Positions 8,441 through 16,317 of a stretch of DNA of 42,839 nt are shown one piece after another. Numbering within the stretch: position 1 is the first letter of the stretch; every line of letters starts with the position of its first letter. The notes beneath the pieces were generated by a model. It ran no database searches. It was not told the origin of the DNA and worked only from the letters and a program-made list of their open reading frames with translations. Source of the stretch: Acidobacteriaceae bacterium (GTDB lineage: Bacteria > Acidobacteriota > Terriglobia > Terriglobales > Acidobacteriaceae); assembly GCA_027307045.1 (NCBI GenBank), contig DAHUXR010000032.1:1-42839 (forward strand), written 5' to 3'. Made by a program: the position numbers and the translations under genes.

Positions 8441-9379
8441 TTAGTTCACTGCCAGCACCATATTCTTGCTGTGGGTTACGCCACTTGAAGTGGCGTTGAC
8501 TGTAAATGGGAATGTGCCGGCTGGAGTGGGACCTGAAGGTGCCTTGCTGCTCCCACCGCAAGAGGTGACAAGTCCCAGGACGATGAAGCAGGCGAAGAGT
8601 CCAACCCTATTCAAGCGTCTGCGGGATGCGCCCAGGGCAAGAGCAAACACTGCCGCCAGGGAATACCAGACCTTCATTGCAGGGTTGTGCAAAGAAGCTG
8701 CCGTTCGCGCAGTTGTGCTAACGGCAAGGTTAAGGGTCACAGACTCATTACCGGGTTGCAAAACCTCTGAAGCGGACGCAAACGTACAGCTTGCTCCCTG
8801 TGGCAGGTTACTGCAACTGAGACTGACAAGGCCATTGAAAGCCGTTGGGCCTGGTGGAATGGTCGCGCCTGAAAGAGTCAATTGATAGTCGGCTGTCTGT
8901 CCTGCCGTGACGGTCTGCGTTTCGGTGCCGGGCACAAGCATGTTCAGGCCAAAGTCGGTAAAGCCGGCGCCACTCAGGGTAAACGTCTGCGGACTGCCGG
9001 ACGCATCATCCACCAGGCCCATTTGCGCCGTTTTGGTCCCAGCCGAAGTGGGCGCAAAATTAAATCCTGCCACAACGGGTGATCCCGCACCAGGCTGAAG
9101 AACAAGCGGCAGCACAGTGCCTGCGCTCAGGCTGAAATCGGGGCCTGTCACCGTTATTGCGGTCACCGTTATTGCGGAGGCTCCGGTATTCACCAGGCAG
9201 AAGCCCACGCCAGCATTAGTGCCGACCTGCAAGGAGCCCACATCAATGGTGGAATTGGAGGCGATCACGGTCTTAGCGCAACCCAGTGACACACCAGTAA
9301 AGACCGTTACCTGAAGCTGAGCAAAGCCAAAACAAGAAGAAAATAGCAGTAGGATGAAGCACACCGAGCGGATACGCAC
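8441..9379 (-). CDS. secreted Ig-like (choice-of-anchor D) surface protein
   Basis: A 312-residue exported protein. The signal peptide is MRIRSVCFILLLFSSCFGFA. Residues about 40-140 form an Ig-like strand-rich module reading STIDVGSLQVGTNAGVGFCL and ending in FTLSGAG, as in acidobacterial choice-of-anchor D proteins. A second module follows (NMLVPGTETQTVTAGQTADY, with SLSCSNLPQGASCTF). Near the C-terminus a hydrophobic, basic-flanked segment (SLAAVFALALGASRRRL, then GLFACFIVLGLVTSCGG) precedes a short tail. It probably sits at the cell surface; no enzymatic domain is visible. It is divergent from the thiolase gene across a 295-base spacer. Confidence 0.8.
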   Translation of the reverse strand: MRIRSVCFILLLFSSCFGFAQLQVTVFTGVSLGCAKTVIASNSTIDVGSLQVGTNAGVGFCLVNTGASAITVTAITVTGPDFSLSAGTVLPLVLQPGAGSPVVAGFNFAPTSAGTKTAQMGLVDDASGSPQTFTLSGAGFTDFGLNMLVPGTETQTVTAGQTADYQLTLSGATIPPGPTAFNGLVSLSCSNLPQGASCTFASASEVLQPGNESVTLNLAVSTTARTAASLHNPAMKVWYSLAAVFALALGASRRRLNRVGLFACFIVLGLVTSCGGSSKAPSGPTPAGTFPFTVNATSSGVTHSKNMVLAVN

Positions 9380-9617
9380 GTTTAGCCTCCCAGGCCCGTT
9401 GTTATTCCAGATGCTATTCCCGGCTTTAGGCTTGGGTCAACGATGAGTATCGTGAAGGCGAGAAAAGCAAGCACGAAAGGTGGGCCACCCCCGCCGCAAG
9501 GGTTACTGCTTGATGACGCCAGCCAACAGCTGATTTTCTGAAACGGTTGCTGACTTTGGTCCGCAGATTGACCGTTCCCCTGGAACTGCCCCCTGGAGCG
9601 CCGGCAGGTAACAAAAT

Positions 9618-9628
9618 GTTAGACTAAC
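9618..9628. promoter_or_regulatory. small palindrome upstream of the thiolase gene
   Basis: GTTAGACTAAC is a perfect 5-1-5 inverted repeat centred about 50 bases before the thiolase start. Its size and position would suit a repressor half-site pair, but nothing identifies a regulator. Confidence 0.2.
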
Positions 9629-9674
9629 TAGTTTGCCCTGCTCGATCAAACTCTTCATACAGTAGGTTTCTCAT

Positions 9675-10874
9675 ATGGCACAAGCTACAGACATTGCAAT
9701 CGTAAGCGGCGCGCGCACGCCGATGGGCCGTTATTGCGGCAAATTGCGCGACTTTACCGCCATGGACCTGGCTGCCGTCGCCAGCCAGGCAGCAATCAAA
9801 CGCTCCGGCGTTGATCCCAAAGAGTTTGACCATGCTGTTTTCGGCAATGCGCAGCAAACCTCCGGGGACTCGCTCTATGGCGCGCGGCACGTGGCGCTCA
9901 AGGCCGGATTGCCTATAGAGACACCGGCGCTCACAGTGAACCGCCTCTGCGGATCAGGAATGCAGTCGCTGGTGAACGCCGCGCAGATGATCCAACTGGG
10001 CGAAGCGAGTACGGTGCTGGCCGGCGGGATGGAATCCATGTCGCAGGCGCCTCATGTTGTCCGCGGCGCGCGCTGGGGACTTGGCCTGGGTGAAGGCAAA
10101 CTGGAAGATTCGCTCATGGTGGCCCTGCTGGACACTTACTGCGGACTTTACATGGCGAATACCGCCGAGCTTTACGCCGAGCAGCAGGGCATTACGCGCC
10201 AGCACATGGACGAGTTTTCTCTCCAATCGCAACAGAAAGCGGGCGCGGCGCAGAAAGCCTGCCGATTGGCTGAAGAGATTGTCCCGGTGGCGCTCAAGAA
10301 TCGAAAAGGCGAGCCCACGGGCGAGATGTTTGAGAAAGACGATCATCTCCGTCCTGAGACAACGATGGAGGTCCTGGCCAAGTTGAAGCCCGCTTTCGGC
10401 AAGAACGGAACAGTCACGGCGGGCAATGCCAGCGGCATCGTCGATGGCGGCGCAGCCGTAGTAATGATGACGCTTGCTCAAGCTGAAAAGCGCGGTTTGA
10501 AACCCATGGGACGCATCGTTAGCTGGGGAATTGCCGGCGTCGATCCCAAGATCATGGGCAGTGGCCCGGTTCCTGCGTCGCGCGCGGCGCTCAAGAAAGC
10601 CGGGCTCACGCTGGATGACATCGATCTGGTTGAAGTGAACGAAGCTTTTGCCGGGCAGTATCTTGCCGTCGAAAAAGAGCTTGGTCTCGATCGCAATAAA
10701 GTAAACGTCAATGGCGGAGCGATTGCGCTGGGGCATCCGCTGGGCGCGACCGGCACGCGGTTGGTCATCACTCTGCTGCACGAACTTCGGCGTCGCAAAG
10801 CTCAGTACGGACTAGCCACGGCATGCATCGGCGGCGGCCAGGGAATTGCCATGATCGTGGAGTCGCTTTCTTGA
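9675..10874 (+). CDS. acetyl-CoA C-acetyltransferase (thiolase)
   Basis: A 399-residue thiolase, the usual length, condensing two acetyl-CoA or cleaving 3-ketoacyl-CoA. The catalytic triad is visible: Cys92 in NRLCGSGMQS, His354 in ALGHPLGATGTR and Cys384 in ACIGGGQGIAM. GGMESMSQAPHV and NEAFAGQYLA are further family blocks. It is followed by a 3-hydroxyacyl-CoA dehydrogenase and, one gene on, an enoyl-CoA hydratase, together the core of a reversible fatty-acid/butanoate module. The TGA stop at 10872-10874 coincides with the left end of a foldback repeat. Degradative versus synthetic direction cannot be told from sequence. Confidence 0.96.
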   Translation: MAQATDIAIVSGARTPMGRYCGKLRDFTAMDLAAVASQAAIKRSGVDPKEFDHAVFGNAQQTSGDSLYGARHVALKAGLPIETPALTVNRLCGSGMQSLVNAAQMIQLGEASTVLAGGMESMSQAPHVVRGARWGLGLGEGKLEDSLMVALLDTYCGLYMANTAELYAEQQGITRQHMDEFSLQSQQKAGAAQKACRLAEEIVPVALKNRKGEPTGEMFEKDDHLRPETTMEVLAKLKPAFGKNGTVTAGNASGIVDGGAAVVMMTLAQAEKRGLKPMGRIVSWGIAGVDPKIMGSGPVPASRAALKKAGLTLDDIDLVEVNEAFAGQYLAVEKELGLDRNKVNVNGGAIALGHPLGATGTRLVITLLHELRRRKAQYGLATACIGGGQGIAMIVESLS

Positions 10875-11011
10875 AATCTCGAACCTGCGGGTTTTGCAGG
10901 TGAGAGATCGCTATCGTTGCGAATGAGTTTCTCGCCCACATGGCTTGGTCCTTCAGATTGTGGTGGCCATAGGGTTCCCTCACCCGCAACCCCGGCGGAT
11001 TCGGGATTTCA
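10872..11011. repeat. foldback MITE-like intergenic element, copy A
   Basis: A 140-base element with terminal inverted repeats of about 43 bases. The left end starts TGAAATCTCGAACCTGCGGG and continues to GAGATCGCTAT; the reverse complement of the right end starts TGAAATCCCGAATCCGCCGG and continues to GAGGGAACCCTAT. The centre (CCCACA ... TGTGGTGG) can also pair. The element's first TGA is the stop codon of the thiolase gene. It carries no coding frame, and lies between the thiolase and hydroxyacyl-CoA dehydrogenase genes. Confidence 0.7.
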
Positions 11012-11062
11012 GAAAAAAGGCTTTGCAGTTCAGTAAATAGTCTGCACTCAAAAAGGAATCAT

Positions 11063-11950
11063 ATGACGATTAAAAAAGTTGGAGTACTCGGCTGCGGGCT
11101 CATGGGTTCAGGCATCGCTCAGGTCAGCGCCGTTGCCGGTTATGACGTGACCGTGCTGGAGCAGGAACAGAAGTTCCTCGATAAAGGTTTCGCCGGGATC
11201 GAAAAGTCATTGGCCAAGTTTGCGGAGAAGCCGGAGAAGACCGGCATCACCCCCGAGAAGGCCAAAGAATCCCGCGCGCGCATCAAGGGCACCACGAGCC
11301 AGAAGGACCTTGCCGATTGCGACATCATCATTGAAGCCATCATCGAGAACGTTGATGTAAAGAAGAGGACGTTTGCCGAGCTGGATGCGATCGTGAAGAA
11401 AGATGCGATCTTCGCCAGCAACACTTCTTCTATTTCCATCACGGAGGTTGCCGCCGCCACCAGGCGCGCAGAACGTTTTGTGGGCCTGCACTTCTTCAAT
11501 CCCGTCCCGCTGATGAAGCTGGTGGAGGTGGTGCGCACCATCGCCACGGACAACGCCGCATTTGAGATAGCCTATGAATTCGGTAAGAGCCTGGGCAAAG
11601 TGCCTGTGCGGACGAGCGACAAGACGGGTTTCATCGTGAACCGTCTGCTTGTCCCTTACATGCTGGACGCGATCCGTGCCTATGAAGAAGGCGTGGGCTC
11701 GATTCCAGATATCGACAACGCCATGAAACTGGGCTGCGGCTATCCCATGGGCCCGTTCACGTTGCTCGATTTTGTTGGACTCGATACCACGTACTACATC
11801 ACACATGTGATGTTTGACGAGTTTCGCGAGCGTCGCTTTGCCTCGCCGCCTCTGCTGAAGCGCCTGGTGATGGCCGGCTGGTATGGCAGAAAGTCAGGCA
11901 AAGGGTTCTACGATTACGCGGACCCTGCGAACCCCGTTCCTTGTTTCTAA
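11063..11950 (+). CDS. hbd: 3-hydroxybutyryl-CoA dehydrogenase
   Basis: A 295-residue NAD(P)-dependent 3-hydroxyacyl-CoA dehydrogenase, oxidising 3-hydroxyacyl-CoA to 3-ketoacyl-CoA or the reverse. The N-terminal Rossmann motif is GVLGCGLMGSGIAQ (about 7-20). The catalytic region reads FVGLHFFNPVPLMKLVEVV, containing the conserved His and Asn-Pro. The C-terminal dimerisation domain shows TGFIVNRLLVPYMLDAI and GCGYPMGPFTLLDFVGLD. The length matches single-domain PaaH/Hbd enzymes. An AAAGGAATC ribosome-binding site precedes ATG 11063. The stop at 11948-11950 abuts another copy of the repeat that follows the thiolase. Confidence 0.95.
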   Translation: MTIKKVGVLGCGLMGSGIAQVSAVAGYDVTVLEQEQKFLDKGFAGIEKSLAKFAEKPEKTGITPEKAKESRARIKGTTSQKDLADCDIIIEAIIENVDVKKRTFAELDAIVKKDAIFASNTSSISITEVAAATRRAERFVGLHFFNPVPLMKLVEVVRTIATDNAAFEIAYEFGKSLGKVPVRTSDKTGFIVNRLLVPYMLDAIRAYEEGVGSIPDIDNAMKLGCGYPMGPFTLLDFVGLDTTYYITHVMFDEFRERRFASPPLLKRLVMAGWYGRKSGKGFYDYADPANPVPCF

Positions 11951-11978
11951 TCCCCGAGCGCAGCGAGGGATCGCTACG
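11948..11978 (+). repeat. foldback element, copy B (solo left end)
   Basis: AATCCCCGAGCGCAGCGAGG followed by GATCGCTACGG matches the left end of copies A and D almost base for base. No matching right end is seen before the next gene, so this looks like a truncated copy. It starts at the hbd stop codon. Confidence 0.6.
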
Positions 11979-12030
11979 GTCACTTTTTGAAGCTGAGGCG
12001 TGATTACAACTTCACGGTTCGCGTTAACTC

Positions 12031-12143
12031 AGTCCCGAAGGGACGGATGAAAATAGCCCGGTACGGCCCGAGGCGCGCTTGCGCGCTGAAGGGCAAGTGC
12101 CGGGAGAGAATTCCCAAATTGCAGAGTCCCGCTTTGGCGGGAC
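12031..12143. repeat. hairpin-rich intergenic block
   Basis: Contains AGTCCCGAAGGGAC (12031-12044, a short stem), GCGCGCTTGCGCGC (about 12073-12086), CCCGGTAC pairing loosely with GTGCCGGG, and a perfect 7-bp hairpin GTCCCGC-TTTG-GCGGGAC at 12126-12143. It separates hbd from the AT-richer gene at 12181. It could be a structured repeat relic or a transcript-end structure; no T-run follows. Confidence 0.45.
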
Positions 12144-12180
12144 GGCTGAGATCTTTTTCGTTGCGTTGAGGTAAGAAACA

Positions 12181-12714
12181 ATGAGGATAGCCATTCTTGG
12201 CTGGGGCTCTCTCATAGGCAGGCCCGGAGATATGCTAATCGAGGGGCAATGGGAACCTAATGGCCCAGTTTTGAAAATTGAGTTCTCTCGGATTTCTGCC
12301 GACGGCCGCCTGACGTTAGTAATTGATCCGAAGCACGGATCGGACGTCAAAACGCAATACGTCAAGAGTCGACGAAGCGCGATCGAAGACGCGATCTGCG
12401 ATTTGATGATTCGGGAAGGTACAGACTGTGCCAACATCGGCAAGTGTACCAAACAAAATTCAGGGGATTGCGAGTACGCTAACATTCGTGACTGGCTAAA
12501 CGATTCCGATTGTGACGCAGTTATCTGGACAAACCTAAAGAGCAATTTTGAGAAAAAGTGGGAGAGGGTGCCATTTTCACTTGAAAATGCATTCCGATAT
12601 CTGCACAGTTTACCGTCGATTTGTAAAGCGAACGCTCGCAACTACATAAACGAGGCCCCAGAGCCAACACAGACTAGATTGAGAGAATATTTGAAATCGA
12701 AAGGCTGGCTTTGA
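12181..12714 (+). CDS. conserved hypothetical protein, AT-richer than neighbours
   Basis: A 177-residue protein beginning MRIAILGWGSLIGRPGDML, with KIEFSRISADGRLTLVIDP at about 32-50 and DAVIWTNLKSNFEKKW at about 112-127. The opening 'ILGWGSLI' plus 'IEFSRIS--GRLTLVID' resembles a family of uncharacterised bacterial proteins; the N-terminal G-S-L turn recalls gamma-glutamylcyclotransferase-like folds, which I offer only as a guess. A GAGG ribosome-binding site lies about 9 bases before ATG 12181. Base composition is lower in GC than the flanking acyl-CoA genes, and it splits hbd from the enoyl-CoA hydratase, so recent insertion is plausible. The next gene starts seven bases after its stop. 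Confidence 0.75.
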   Translation: MRIAILGWGSLIGRPGDMLIEGQWEPNGPVLKIEFSRISADGRLTLVIDPKHGSDVKTQYVKSRRSAIEDAICDLMIREGTDCANIGKCTKQNSGDCEYANIRDWLNDSDCDAVIWTNLKSNFEKKWERVPFSLENAFRYLHSLPSICKANARNYINEAPEPTQTRLREYLKSKGWL

Positions 12715-12721
12715 CCTTGCC

Positions 12722-13504
12722 ATGGACCTCGAAAACCTAAAACTCGAAAAGAAAAGTCAGATCGCTTACGTCACTATTGACCGCCCCAAGGTGCTGAACG
12801 CGCTCAACATGGCCACCATGCAGGAGCTGTGGCAGGTGTTTAGCGATCTGAAAGACGACAAGCAGATTCGCGTCGTCATGCTCACCGGTAGCGGAGAAAA
12901 GGCCTTCGTCGCGGGCGCGGATATCAATGAACTGGCGAAGAACGATCCGGTTGAGGCCAAGGCATACACGCATAAGGGGCAGGCCACGCTCGACCTGATT
13001 GAAAACCTCGGCAAGCCGGTAATTGCCTGCATCAATGGCTTTGCTCTGGGCGGCGGATGCGAGATTGCCATGGCCTGCACCATGCGAATCGCAAGCGAGA
13101 ACGCAAAGCTGGGTCAGCCTGAAGTCAAGCTCGGCCTCATTCCTGGTTATGGCGGCACACAACGGTTGCCTCGGCTGGTCGGTACGGGCCTGGCCATGCA
13201 GATTCTTCTCACCGGAGAAATGATTACCGCGCAGGAAGCTCACCGCATCGGCTTGGTGAATGAAGTTGTTCCTGCTGACCGCCTCATTCCGCGCGCGGAA
13301 GAAATCGCGCAAAAGATCGTCGGCATGGCTCCGCTGGCGATCCAGTACTGCATGGAAGCCGTCAACCAGGGCATGAACATGACTTTGCCTGAAGGCCTCT
13401 TTCTTGAAGCGACTCTCTTTGGCATGTGCTGCGCGACGGAAGACAAGAAGGAAGGCACCACGGCCTTTCTGGAAAAGCGCGCCGCGAATTTCCAGGGCAA
13501 GTAA
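12722..13504 (+). CDS. enoyl-CoA hydratase (crotonase family)
   Basis: A 260-residue crotonase, hydrating trans-2-enoyl-CoA to 3-hydroxyacyl-CoA. The oxyanion-hole region is EKAFVAGADINEL (about 59-71) and INGFALGGGCEIAM (about 104-117). The two catalytic glutamates of true hydratases are present: Glu114 in GGGCE and Glu134 in GQPEVKLGLIPGYGGTQRL. The length is standard. With the thiolase and the dehydrogenase upstream it supplies a third step of the same acyl-CoA cycle. The gap to the next gene is two bases. Confidence 0.94.
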   Translation: MDLENLKLEKKSQIAYVTIDRPKVLNALNMATMQELWQVFSDLKDDKQIRVVMLTGSGEKAFVAGADINELAKNDPVEAKAYTHKGQATLDLIENLGKPVIACINGFALGGGCEIAMACTMRIASENAKLGQPEVKLGLIPGYGGTQRLPRLVGTGLAMQILLTGEMITAQEAHRIGLVNEVVPADRLIPRAEEIAQKIVGMAPLAIQYCMEAVNQGMNMTLPEGLFLEATLFGMCCATEDKKEGTTAFLEKRAANFQGK

Positions 13505-13506
13505 CC

Positions 13507-13776
13507 ATGTATCCAGACTGGGAACCGGACAAGCTTGCCACCGCCGCCATTTTCTATAACCTGCATGAAGCCGACATCGCCAAGGGCCTGCTGGACTCCT
13601 GTGGGGTAGACTGTTTCCTGTGCGATGAGCACATGCACCGCGTACATCCTCTGACCAGCGAAATTATTGGCGGCGTGCGGCTGCAGGTCGCGCAACAGGA
13701 TGTTGAACTGGCAAAAGAGCTGCTAAAGGAATACATACCCCCGGAAGATCCTTTAGGTCCCGGGCCGATAGAATGA
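13507..13776 (+). CDS. DUF2007-type putative signal-transducing protein
   Basis: An 89-residue protein starting MYPDWEPDKLATAAIFYNLH. The layout 'A-IF-N--EA-IAKGLLDSCGVDCFLCDE' followed by 'IGGVRLQVAQQDVELAKELLKEY' is that of the small DUF2007 alpha-beta domain, a ferredoxin-like fold of unknown ligand. I use ATG 13507 rather than upstream starts, because those residues overlap the hydratase in another frame and the family begins here. It lies two bases after the hydratase stop and eight bases before the ribH fusion, so it is probably in the same transcript. Confidence 0.8.
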   Translation: MYPDWEPDKLATAAIFYNLHEADIAKGLLDSCGVDCFLCDEHMHRVHPLTSEIIGGVRLQVAQQDVELAKELLKEYIPPEDPLGPGPIE

Positions 13777-13784
13777 TTGGTTGA

Positions 13785-14657
13785 ATGATTAAGGGCATTA
13801 CCACAATCCGTCACGTCGCCGGCAGCAAAGAGTTCAAGGCGCTCAGCAAGCTCTTTGACGCCATGGGATTCGAGCGCGGAACTCCGTGGAAGACCGCACG
13901 CGGCCAGGGCGCGCCGTTCAAGGTGCCACTGGGCCAGATTGAGTTTGTTGAAGGCCTTGAAACGCTCCACGCCGACATATGGATTGAAGTCACTGACCTG
14001 GATTCGATAAGCGGCGTGCTGGCAAAAGAAAACGTCAAAGGCGCGGAAAAAATCCAGGCAACCGCGTGGGATTCTCGGTTTCTGGTGGCGGAACCCGCTA
14101 AAGGATCGAAAATTCTTTTCTGGCAGAAAAATCGCCCTGCCGAAGACGCGATTGAAGGCGATCTCAATGCTCGCGGCATGCGCTTTGGCATAATAGTGAG
14201 CCGCTGGAACTCATTCATCACCGAGCGCCTGCTGCAAGGCGCGCTCGACGCGTTGCGGCGCAGCGGCTGCAGCAAAGAAGACATTACAGTGGTCCGAGTG
14301 CCCGGCGCATTTGAAATTCCGTCGCAGGCGCGCACGCTGGCTGAGAGCGGAAAATACGACGCCATCGTTACGCTTGGCTGCCTCATTCGCGGCGAGACCA
14401 CGCACTATGAACACATATCCACCGAGGTTACACGCGGCATCGGACAGTCCGCACAGGAAACCGGCGTGCCGCATACTTACGGCGTGCTGACCTGTGAGAA
14501 CCTTGAGCAAGCCCTGGATCGCGCAGGGCTGAAGGCCGGCAACAAAGGCTTTGAAGCGGCTACCTCCGCCATTGAAATGGTGAACCTGCAGCGGAAGACA
14601 CAAAACCGTGCGAAGACAAAAGCCATGTCCAAAAAGAAGAAGAGCAAAGGCCGTTAA
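13785..14657 (+). CDS. ribH: fusion of a VOC (glyoxalase-like) domain and lumazine synthase
   Basis: A 290-residue protein with two domains in one uninterrupted frame. Residues about 1-116 look like a VOC/glyoxalase-like domain: TTIRHVAGSKEFKALSKLFD, GQIEFVEGLETLHADIWIEV and FLVAEPAKGSKILFWQKN. Residues about 128-270 are 6,7-dimethyl-8-ribityllumazine synthase, the penultimate riboflavin step: MRFGIIVSRWNSFITERLL, VPGAFEIPSQA, LGCLIRGETTHYEHISTEV with catalytic His207, and GVLTCENLEQALDRAG then KAGNKGFEAATSAIEM. Normal RibH is about 150-160 residues, so the N-terminal half is extra. A lysine-rich tail ends the protein. The nusB start codon follows the stop directly. No other rib gene is nearby. 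Confidence 0.88.
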   Translation: MIKGITTIRHVAGSKEFKALSKLFDAMGFERGTPWKTARGQGAPFKVPLGQIEFVEGLETLHADIWIEVTDLDSISGVLAKENVKGAEKIQATAWDSRFLVAEPAKGSKILFWQKNRPAEDAIEGDLNARGMRFGIIVSRWNSFITERLLQGALDALRRSGCSKEDITVVRVPGAFEIPSQARTLAESGKYDAIVTLGCLIRGETTHYEHISTEVTRGIGQSAQETGVPHTYGVLTCENLEQALDRAGLKAGNKGFEAATSAIEMVNLQRKTQNRAKTKAMSKKKKSKGR

Positions 14658-15089
14658 ATGGGAACCCGACGTAAATCTCGTGAACTATGTTTGCAGATGC
14701 TCTTTCAATGGGACATGGGGAAGCAAGAGCCGGAGCACGTGAAGAAGACTTTCTGGTCGGAGCGCGGAGAAGTGGACGAAGAGACGCGCAACTTTGCCGA
14801 CGATATCTTCCAGATTGCCGTTGACCGACAGCAGGAAATCGATGACCTGATCCAGAAGCACGCCCAGCACTGGCGCATGGAGCGCATGGCCGCCGTGGAC
14901 CGCAACGTCCTGCGCACGGGCGTGGCGGAGTTTCTGGGGCCGTATCACACGCCCCGCCCGGTGGTGATCAATGAAGCGCTGGAGATCGCGCGCAAGTTTT
15001 CCGCCCCGGAGTCCGTCCAGTTCATCAATGGCGTGCTGGATTCGGTGGGGAAAGAGCTTGCTGTTTCTGCAGTCCCGAAGCGAAGCTGA
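14658..15089 (+). CDS. nusB: transcription antitermination factor NusB
   Basis: A 143-residue all-helical RNA-binding protein of rRNA antitermination, partner of NusE/S10. It opens MGTRRKSRELCLQMLFQWDM and carries MERMAAVDRNVLRTGVAEFL and PVVINEALEIARKFSAPES, both NusB signatures, ending FINGVLDSVGKEL. It starts immediately after the ribH stop with AAAGG upstream; ribH-nusB adjacency is common in bacteria. The last residues (AVPKRS) are encoded inside the left end of a foldback repeat, so the natural C-terminus may have been altered by that element. Confidence 0.95.
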   Translation: MGTRRKSRELCLQMLFQWDMGKQEPEHVKKTFWSERGEVDEETRNFADDIFQIAVDRQQEIDDLIQKHAQHWRMERMAAVDRNVLRTGVAEFLGPYHTPRPVVINEALEIARKFSAPESVQFINGVLDSVGKELAVSAVPKRS

Positions 15090-15204
15090 GGGATCCCTAT
15101 CGGCCACAAGGAGTCCCGGGTTCGGACGGAAACGAGCGTTTTGCCTTCGGGCATATTGTTGGAAGATAGGACTCCCTCACCCACTGCGCCGGATTCTGGT
15201 TTCA
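15068..15204. repeat. foldback MITE-like intergenic element, copy C
   Basis: The left end TGCAGTCCCGAAGCGAAGCT runs on to GAGGGATCCCTAT. The right end, reverse complemented, reads TGAAACCAGAATCCGGCGCA then GTGGGTGAGGGAGTCCTAT. The ends match copies A and D. The first 22 bases overlap the nusB coding end and supply its stop codon. The element fills the space before purM. Confidence 0.65.
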
Positions 15205-15278
15205 GAAAAAGCGGTGCTACAATAAAGCACTCCATCGCCCCTGGTACCGCACTACATAAATACAGACGGACTTTCGCA

Positions 15279-16316
15279 TTGAAAAAGACTTCCATCACCT
15301 ATGCCGATAGCGGCGTTGATATTGACCGCGCCGACCGCGCCAAGCAGCGCATTAAATATCTTGCCCATCGTACGTTCACCCCGGGGGTCGTAAGCGAAAT
15401 TGGCGGCTTCGGCGGCATGTTTGCCATTGACAAGCAAAAGTTTCGCGATCCCGTGCTGGTTTCCAGCGTGGATGGCGTCGGCACCAAGCTCAAAGTCGCT
15501 TTCATGATGAACCTGCATCACACCGTGGGCGGGGACCTGGTAAACCACTGCGTGAATGACATTGCCGTGCAGGGAGCGACGCCTCTGTTTTTTATGGATT
15601 ACCTGGCCACCGGCTCGCTTGATCCGGAGATTGCGGAAAAGATTATTGAAGGCATGGCCGATGCATGCCGGCACAACGGCTGTGCGCTGATCGGCGGCGA
15701 AACGGCAGAGATGCCGGGCTTCTATCCCAAAGGCGAGTACGATCTGGCCGGATTCATCGTCGGCGTGGTGGAAAAAAACAAAATTATTACCGGCGAAAGC
15801 GTTGAAGTCGGAGATGTGCTGGTGGGACTTCCTTCCAACGGCCTCCATACCAACGGATACTCCCTGGCCCGCAAGTTATTTTTCGATGTCGCCAAATACA
15901 CGCCCGATACCTACGTAAATGAAATGAAGGCCAAAGCCGGCGCCGAGCTCATGCACACGCACAAAAGTTACTGGCCAGTTTTGAAAAAATTGATTGCGGC
16001 TGAGCTGGTGCACGCCATGGCGCACATTACCGGCGGCGGAATTACTGACAATCTGCCGCGCGTGCTGCCCAAAGGCACCGGAGCAGTAGTGGAAATGGGC
16101 ACCTGGCCTATCCTGCCGGTTTTTACTCACATGCAGCACATTGGCAACGTGCCGCAGGACGACATGATGCGGACGTTTAATATGGGTATTGGCATGGTGC
16201 TGATTGTGCCGGCAAAGAAATTCAAGCGTGTGCAGTCAATGATCGAGAAAATGGGCGAGAAGGCCTATCTCATCGGGCGGATCGTCAAGGGCGATCGCAA
16301 AGTCCACTACGCATAA
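15279..16316 (+). CDS. purM: phosphoribosylformylglycinamidine cyclo-ligase
   Basis: Fifth step of purine synthesis: ATP-dependent closure of FGAM to AIR. The protein is about 345 residues from TTG 15279, beginning LKKTSITYADSGVDIDRADR, which is where PurM proteins normally start. Family blocks are GFGGMFAIDKQK, SSVDGVGTKLKVAF, DYLATGSLDPEIAEKIIEGM, GGETAEMPGFYPKGEYDLAG and HITGGGITDNLPRVLP. An upstream GTG-type frame extension to 15141 would run through the foldback repeat and is unlikely to be protein. The ribosome-binding site is weak. purN follows after a one-base gap. Confidence 0.93.
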   Translation: MKKTSITYADSGVDIDRADRAKQRIKYLAHRTFTPGVVSEIGGFGGMFAIDKQKFRDPVLVSSVDGVGTKLKVAFMMNLHHTVGGDLVNHCVNDIAVQGATPLFFMDYLATGSLDPEIAEKIIEGMADACRHNGCALIGGETAEMPGFYPKGEYDLAGFIVGVVEKNKIITGESVEVGDVLVGLPSNGLHTNGYSLARKLFFDVAKYTPDTYVNEMKAKAGAELMHTHKSYWPVLKKLIAAELVHAMAHITGGGITDNLPRVLPKGTGAVVEMGTWPILPVFTHMQHIGNVPQDDMMRTFNMGIGMVLIVPAKKFKRVQSMIEKMGEKAYLIGRIVKGDRKVHYA

Positions 16317-16317
16317 C

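Noticed and set aside
9954..10781. Reverse frame of 275 codons opposite the thiolase
   Set aside because: It lies entirely within a certain thiolase gene and shows no family motif.
15141..15278. N-terminal extension of purM
   Set aside because: The codons run through the foldback element, and PurM proteins start near the TTG at 15279.
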